Origin: Mucilaginibacter inviolabilis
GTDB lineage: Bacteria; Bacteroidota; Bacteroidia; Sphingobacteriales; Sphingobacteriaceae
Direction of reading: 5' to 3'
Assembly: GCF_011089895.1 (NCBI RefSeq)
Contig: NZ_JAANAT010000005.1
Coordinates: forward strand, 434,001-498,000
DNA: 64,000 bases
The notes under the pieces are model-generated. The model saw nothing but the letters and a program-made list of their open reading frames with translations. It was not told the origin of the DNA and ran no database searches. This document shows, piece by piece, positions 63,201 through 64,000 of this stretch. Position numbers and translations under genes: made by a program. Position 1 is the stretch's first letter; each line of letters starts with the position of its first letter.

Positions 63201-63584
63201 TATACCGAATTATCCAAGCTGGAAAATGAAGTGGAACTGGCGGCCTTTCAGCAGCAACTACATGATCGTTTCGGCAAAGTACCACCGCAAGTTAATGATT
63301 TGCTGAACACCATGCGTATGCAGTGGCTGGGCAAAGCCATCGGCTTTGAAAAGATCTCCCTTAAAAAGAATGTACTGCGGGGCTATTTTATCAGCGATCA
63401 GCAATCCGCCTATTTCGAGACCGACGCCTTCCGCAATGTGCTCACTTTTGTACAAAGCAACATGCGCCGCACCAATCTCAAAGAAGTAAAAAACACCCTG
63501 CGCCTGAGTATTGAAGGGGTAAATAGTATTGACCAGGCAGTATTGTTTTTGAACGAGATTGCGGGTATGGTTGGGGTGGATTAA
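60228..63584 (+). CDS. mfd: Transcription-repair coupling factor Mfd
   Basis: 1118 residues with a TTG start (protein begins NIRDILDRY); no nearby in-frame ATG precedes the conserved fold. The UvrB-like N-terminal domain is followed by a CarD-like RNA-polymerase-interacting domain (LKPGDYVTHIDHGIGKYAGL). The SF2 translocase comes next, with Walker A GDVGFGKTE (588-596), DEEQKFG (about 689-695), TATPIPRTL and QMRGRVGR. A TRCF C-terminal domain completes it. It removes stalled RNA polymerase and recruits UvrA. Confidence 0.96.
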   Translation: MNIRDILDRYKADDRIKALATALNASKNPRIQLRGLVGSSDSAMAVALYFLQHKHMVFVLPDREEAGYFQADLENLTGKEALLFPSSYRKPFEFTQPDSSNVLARAEVLNELNHSTEFGQLIVTYPEALAEKVIDRSSLEKNTLEIAVGSKLSIEFINEFLIEYDFDRVDFVYEPGQFSVRGGIVDIFSFSHNLPYRVEFFGDFIESIRTFEIESQLSVEQVKSITIVPNVQSKFLTESNISLLEYVEPGTQVWIKDVQFTLDIIQTGFKKAVNLWKALSAEEKTQNPEWIDPKFGFTDEKLIADQLFDFPVVEFGKQFFYQPTASINFDMRPQPSFNKDFTLLIHNFKNNEAEKIENFILTDSARQVERLYAILDDLDKTVKFTPISVSIREGFVDHEQKLACYTDHQIFDRYYKYKLKKGYQRSQAITLKELRDLKPGDYVTHIDHGIGKYAGLEKVEVNGKQQEMIRLIYADNDLLYVNINSLNRISKYSGKEGTVPKMNKLGTDTWERLKKTTKKKVKDIARDLIKLYALRKAQQGNAFSPDSYLQTELEASFLYEDTPDQEKATADFKKDMESPHPMDRLICGDVGFGKTEVAVRAAFKAVADSKQVAILVPTTILAAQHYKTFTDRLKGFPANIDYINRFKTSRQIKDTLEKLKEGKVDIIIGTHRLVSKDVKFKDLGLMIIDEEQKFGVSTKEKLKQMRANVDTLTLTATPIPRTLHFSLMGARDLSIISTPPPNRQPVVTELHVFNDTLIKEAVEFELERGGQVFFIHNRVADLPQLGGMIHKLVPKARVGIAHGQLEGDALEDVMLKFVNHDYDVLVATTIIEAGLDIPNANTIIINYAHMFGLSDLHQMRGRVGRSNKKAYCYLLSPPLSTLTSEARKRLSAIEEFSDLGSGFNVAMRDLDIRGSGNLLGAEQSGFIAEIGFDMYHKILDEAIQELKDDEFKGVFPDEKPRPFISFTQIDTDLEILIPDEYVTNISERYNLYTELSKLENEVELAAFQQQLHDRFGKVPPQVNDLLNTMRMQWLGKAIGFEKISLKKNVLRGYFISDQQSAYFETDAFRNVLTFVQSNMRRTNLKEVKNTLRLSIEGVNSIDQAVLFLNEIAGMVGVD

Positions 63585-63600
63585 GCTCCTATTTCACAAT

Positions 63601-63688
63601 CGTCATTGCGAAGCACGAAGCAATCTCTACTTAGGCAGATCAATTTTCCCTGTATAGCTTAAAGATTGCTTCGTGCCTCGCAATGACG
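63601..63688. repeat. REP-like palindrome, copy 6
   Basis: CGTCATTGCGAAGCACGAAG to CTTCGTGCCTCGCAATGACG with near-symmetric arms; 88 bp between the convergent mfd and hpt genes. Confidence 0.85.
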
Positions 63689-63694
63689 TTGGTC

Positions 63695-64000
63695 CTAAAC
63701 TTTTTTATAAATATCTCTAAGGTTCCTACCCATTTCCTGGTAATCCAGGCCATATCCTACCACAAACTCATTCTCAATTTCAAAGCCAACATATTTCAGT
63801 TCCGCAATCGGGCTCAGCAACGCTGATGGTTTCAATAACAAAGAGCAAACGGCAATGGATGATGGATTACGTTGTTTCAATTTATCTATCAGGTAATGCA
63901 CAGTATTACCGGTATCCACAATATCCTCAATGATCACTACGTCGCGGTCCTTAATATCCATGATCAAATCAATATCATCACGGATCTTGAGCTTGCTGGT
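63695..64000 (-). CDS. hpt: Hypoxanthine phosphoribosyltransferase, partial (N-terminus outside window)
   Basis: The last 101 residues, reading TSKLKIRDDIDLIMDIKDRD into the PRPP-binding signature VVIIEDIVDTGNT. The C-terminal hood follows with YVGFEIENEFVVGYGLDY, typical of purine salvage HPRTs. The frame is open to the right edge, so the beginning lies outside. It forms IMP and GMP from hypoxanthine/guanine and PRPP. Confidence 0.93.
   Translation of the reverse strand, partial: TSKLKIRDDIDLIMDIKDRDVVIIEDIVDTGNTVHYLIDKLKQRNPSSIAVCSLLLKPSALLSPIAELKYVGFEIENEFVVGYGLDYQEMGRNLRDIYKKV

Noticed and set aside
1..64000. CRISPR arrays, tRNA or rRNA genes, insertion sequences
   Set aside because: The repeats present are palindromic and dispersed, not regularly spaced direct repeats; no cloverleaf with a conserved T-arm, no rRNA segment and no transposase-like protein was found in the intergenic regions I read.

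Overview
The window looks like chromosome from a Bacteroidota bacterium of the family Sphingobacteriaceae; Mucilaginibacter or a close relative is my best guess. I base this on the protein families: a FecR anti-sigma factor with an ECF sigma factor, STN and CarboxypepD_reg domains, DUF4199, DUF6249, TM2 and SIMPL proteins, and a stand-alone DsbD N-terminal domain. Promoters of the Bacteroidota type (TAnnTTTG near the start codon), the absence of obvious Shine-Dalgarno sequences and the style of the intergenic repeats agree. It is mostly housekeeping DNA. I see no phage, insertion sequence, CRISPR array, tRNA or rRNA. Genes at both ends are cut by the window edge (pfkA left, a hypoxanthine phosphoribosyltransferase right).

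Layout. 0-4 kb (minus): partial pfkA, then a birA / DsbD N-domain / dsbD operon. 3.8-7.1 kb (plus): rsfS, ftsH and a LUD-domain (LutC-like) gene. 7.3-11.9 kb (plus): two paralogous polytopic membrane proteins around a small orphan protein, a sensor kinase with one membrane helix and no sensor domain, an overlapping NarL-type regulator, and a radical SAM gene. 11.9-15.1 kb (minus): membrane protein, DinB, zinc-ribbon coiled-coil protein, Nif3, TM2. 15.3-19.6 kb (plus): two overlapping SDR genes, a small orphan, glnS and a lipoprotein. 19.6-21.4 kb (minus): amidase and YpfJ-type metallopeptidase. 21.7-25.8 kb (plus): a secreted protein, ECF sigma, FecR anti-sigma, and an STN-domain outer-membrane protein with 16-residue repeats. 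26-28.5 kb: HtrA protease (minus) and dapF (plus). 28.9-32.2 kb: a second ECF/anti-sigma pair (minus), SIMPL protein, an AT-rich orphan and a DUF6249 protein. 32.3-40.1 kb: DinB and histidine kinase (minus), gltX, a degenerate receiver protein, an APC permease and an M61 peptidase. 40.4-46.6 kb (plus): MarR and an RND efflux triad. 46.6-47.9 kb (plus): a single-domain response regulator translationally coupled to an N-acetylglucosamine kinase-like protein. 48.3-53.3 kb: lnt and rsmI (minus), serS (plus), AraC regulator (minus). 53.6-58.4 kb (plus): PEP synthase, small membrane protein, M28 peptidase. 58.7-60 kb (minus): TM2, DUF2752, DUF4199. 60.2-63.6 kb (plus): mfd.

The more unusual content is of two kinds. 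First, signalling modules with uncommon architecture: a possible split sensor (7.3-10.8 kb), an ECF/FecR pair followed by an STN protein that is not a TonB receptor, a receiver-like protein with Glu at the phosphoacceptor position, and the regulator/sugar-kinase overlap. Second, the intergenic regions are rich in repeats of several kinds: six copies of an 83-100 bp REP-like palindrome, four copies of a second palindrome, a roughly 75-bp element that carries a terminator hairpin behind three genes, and several loci with inverted arms made of locus-specific short word repeats, mostly just upstream of plus-strand genes. All functional assignments come from reading motifs and recalling families; no database search was run.
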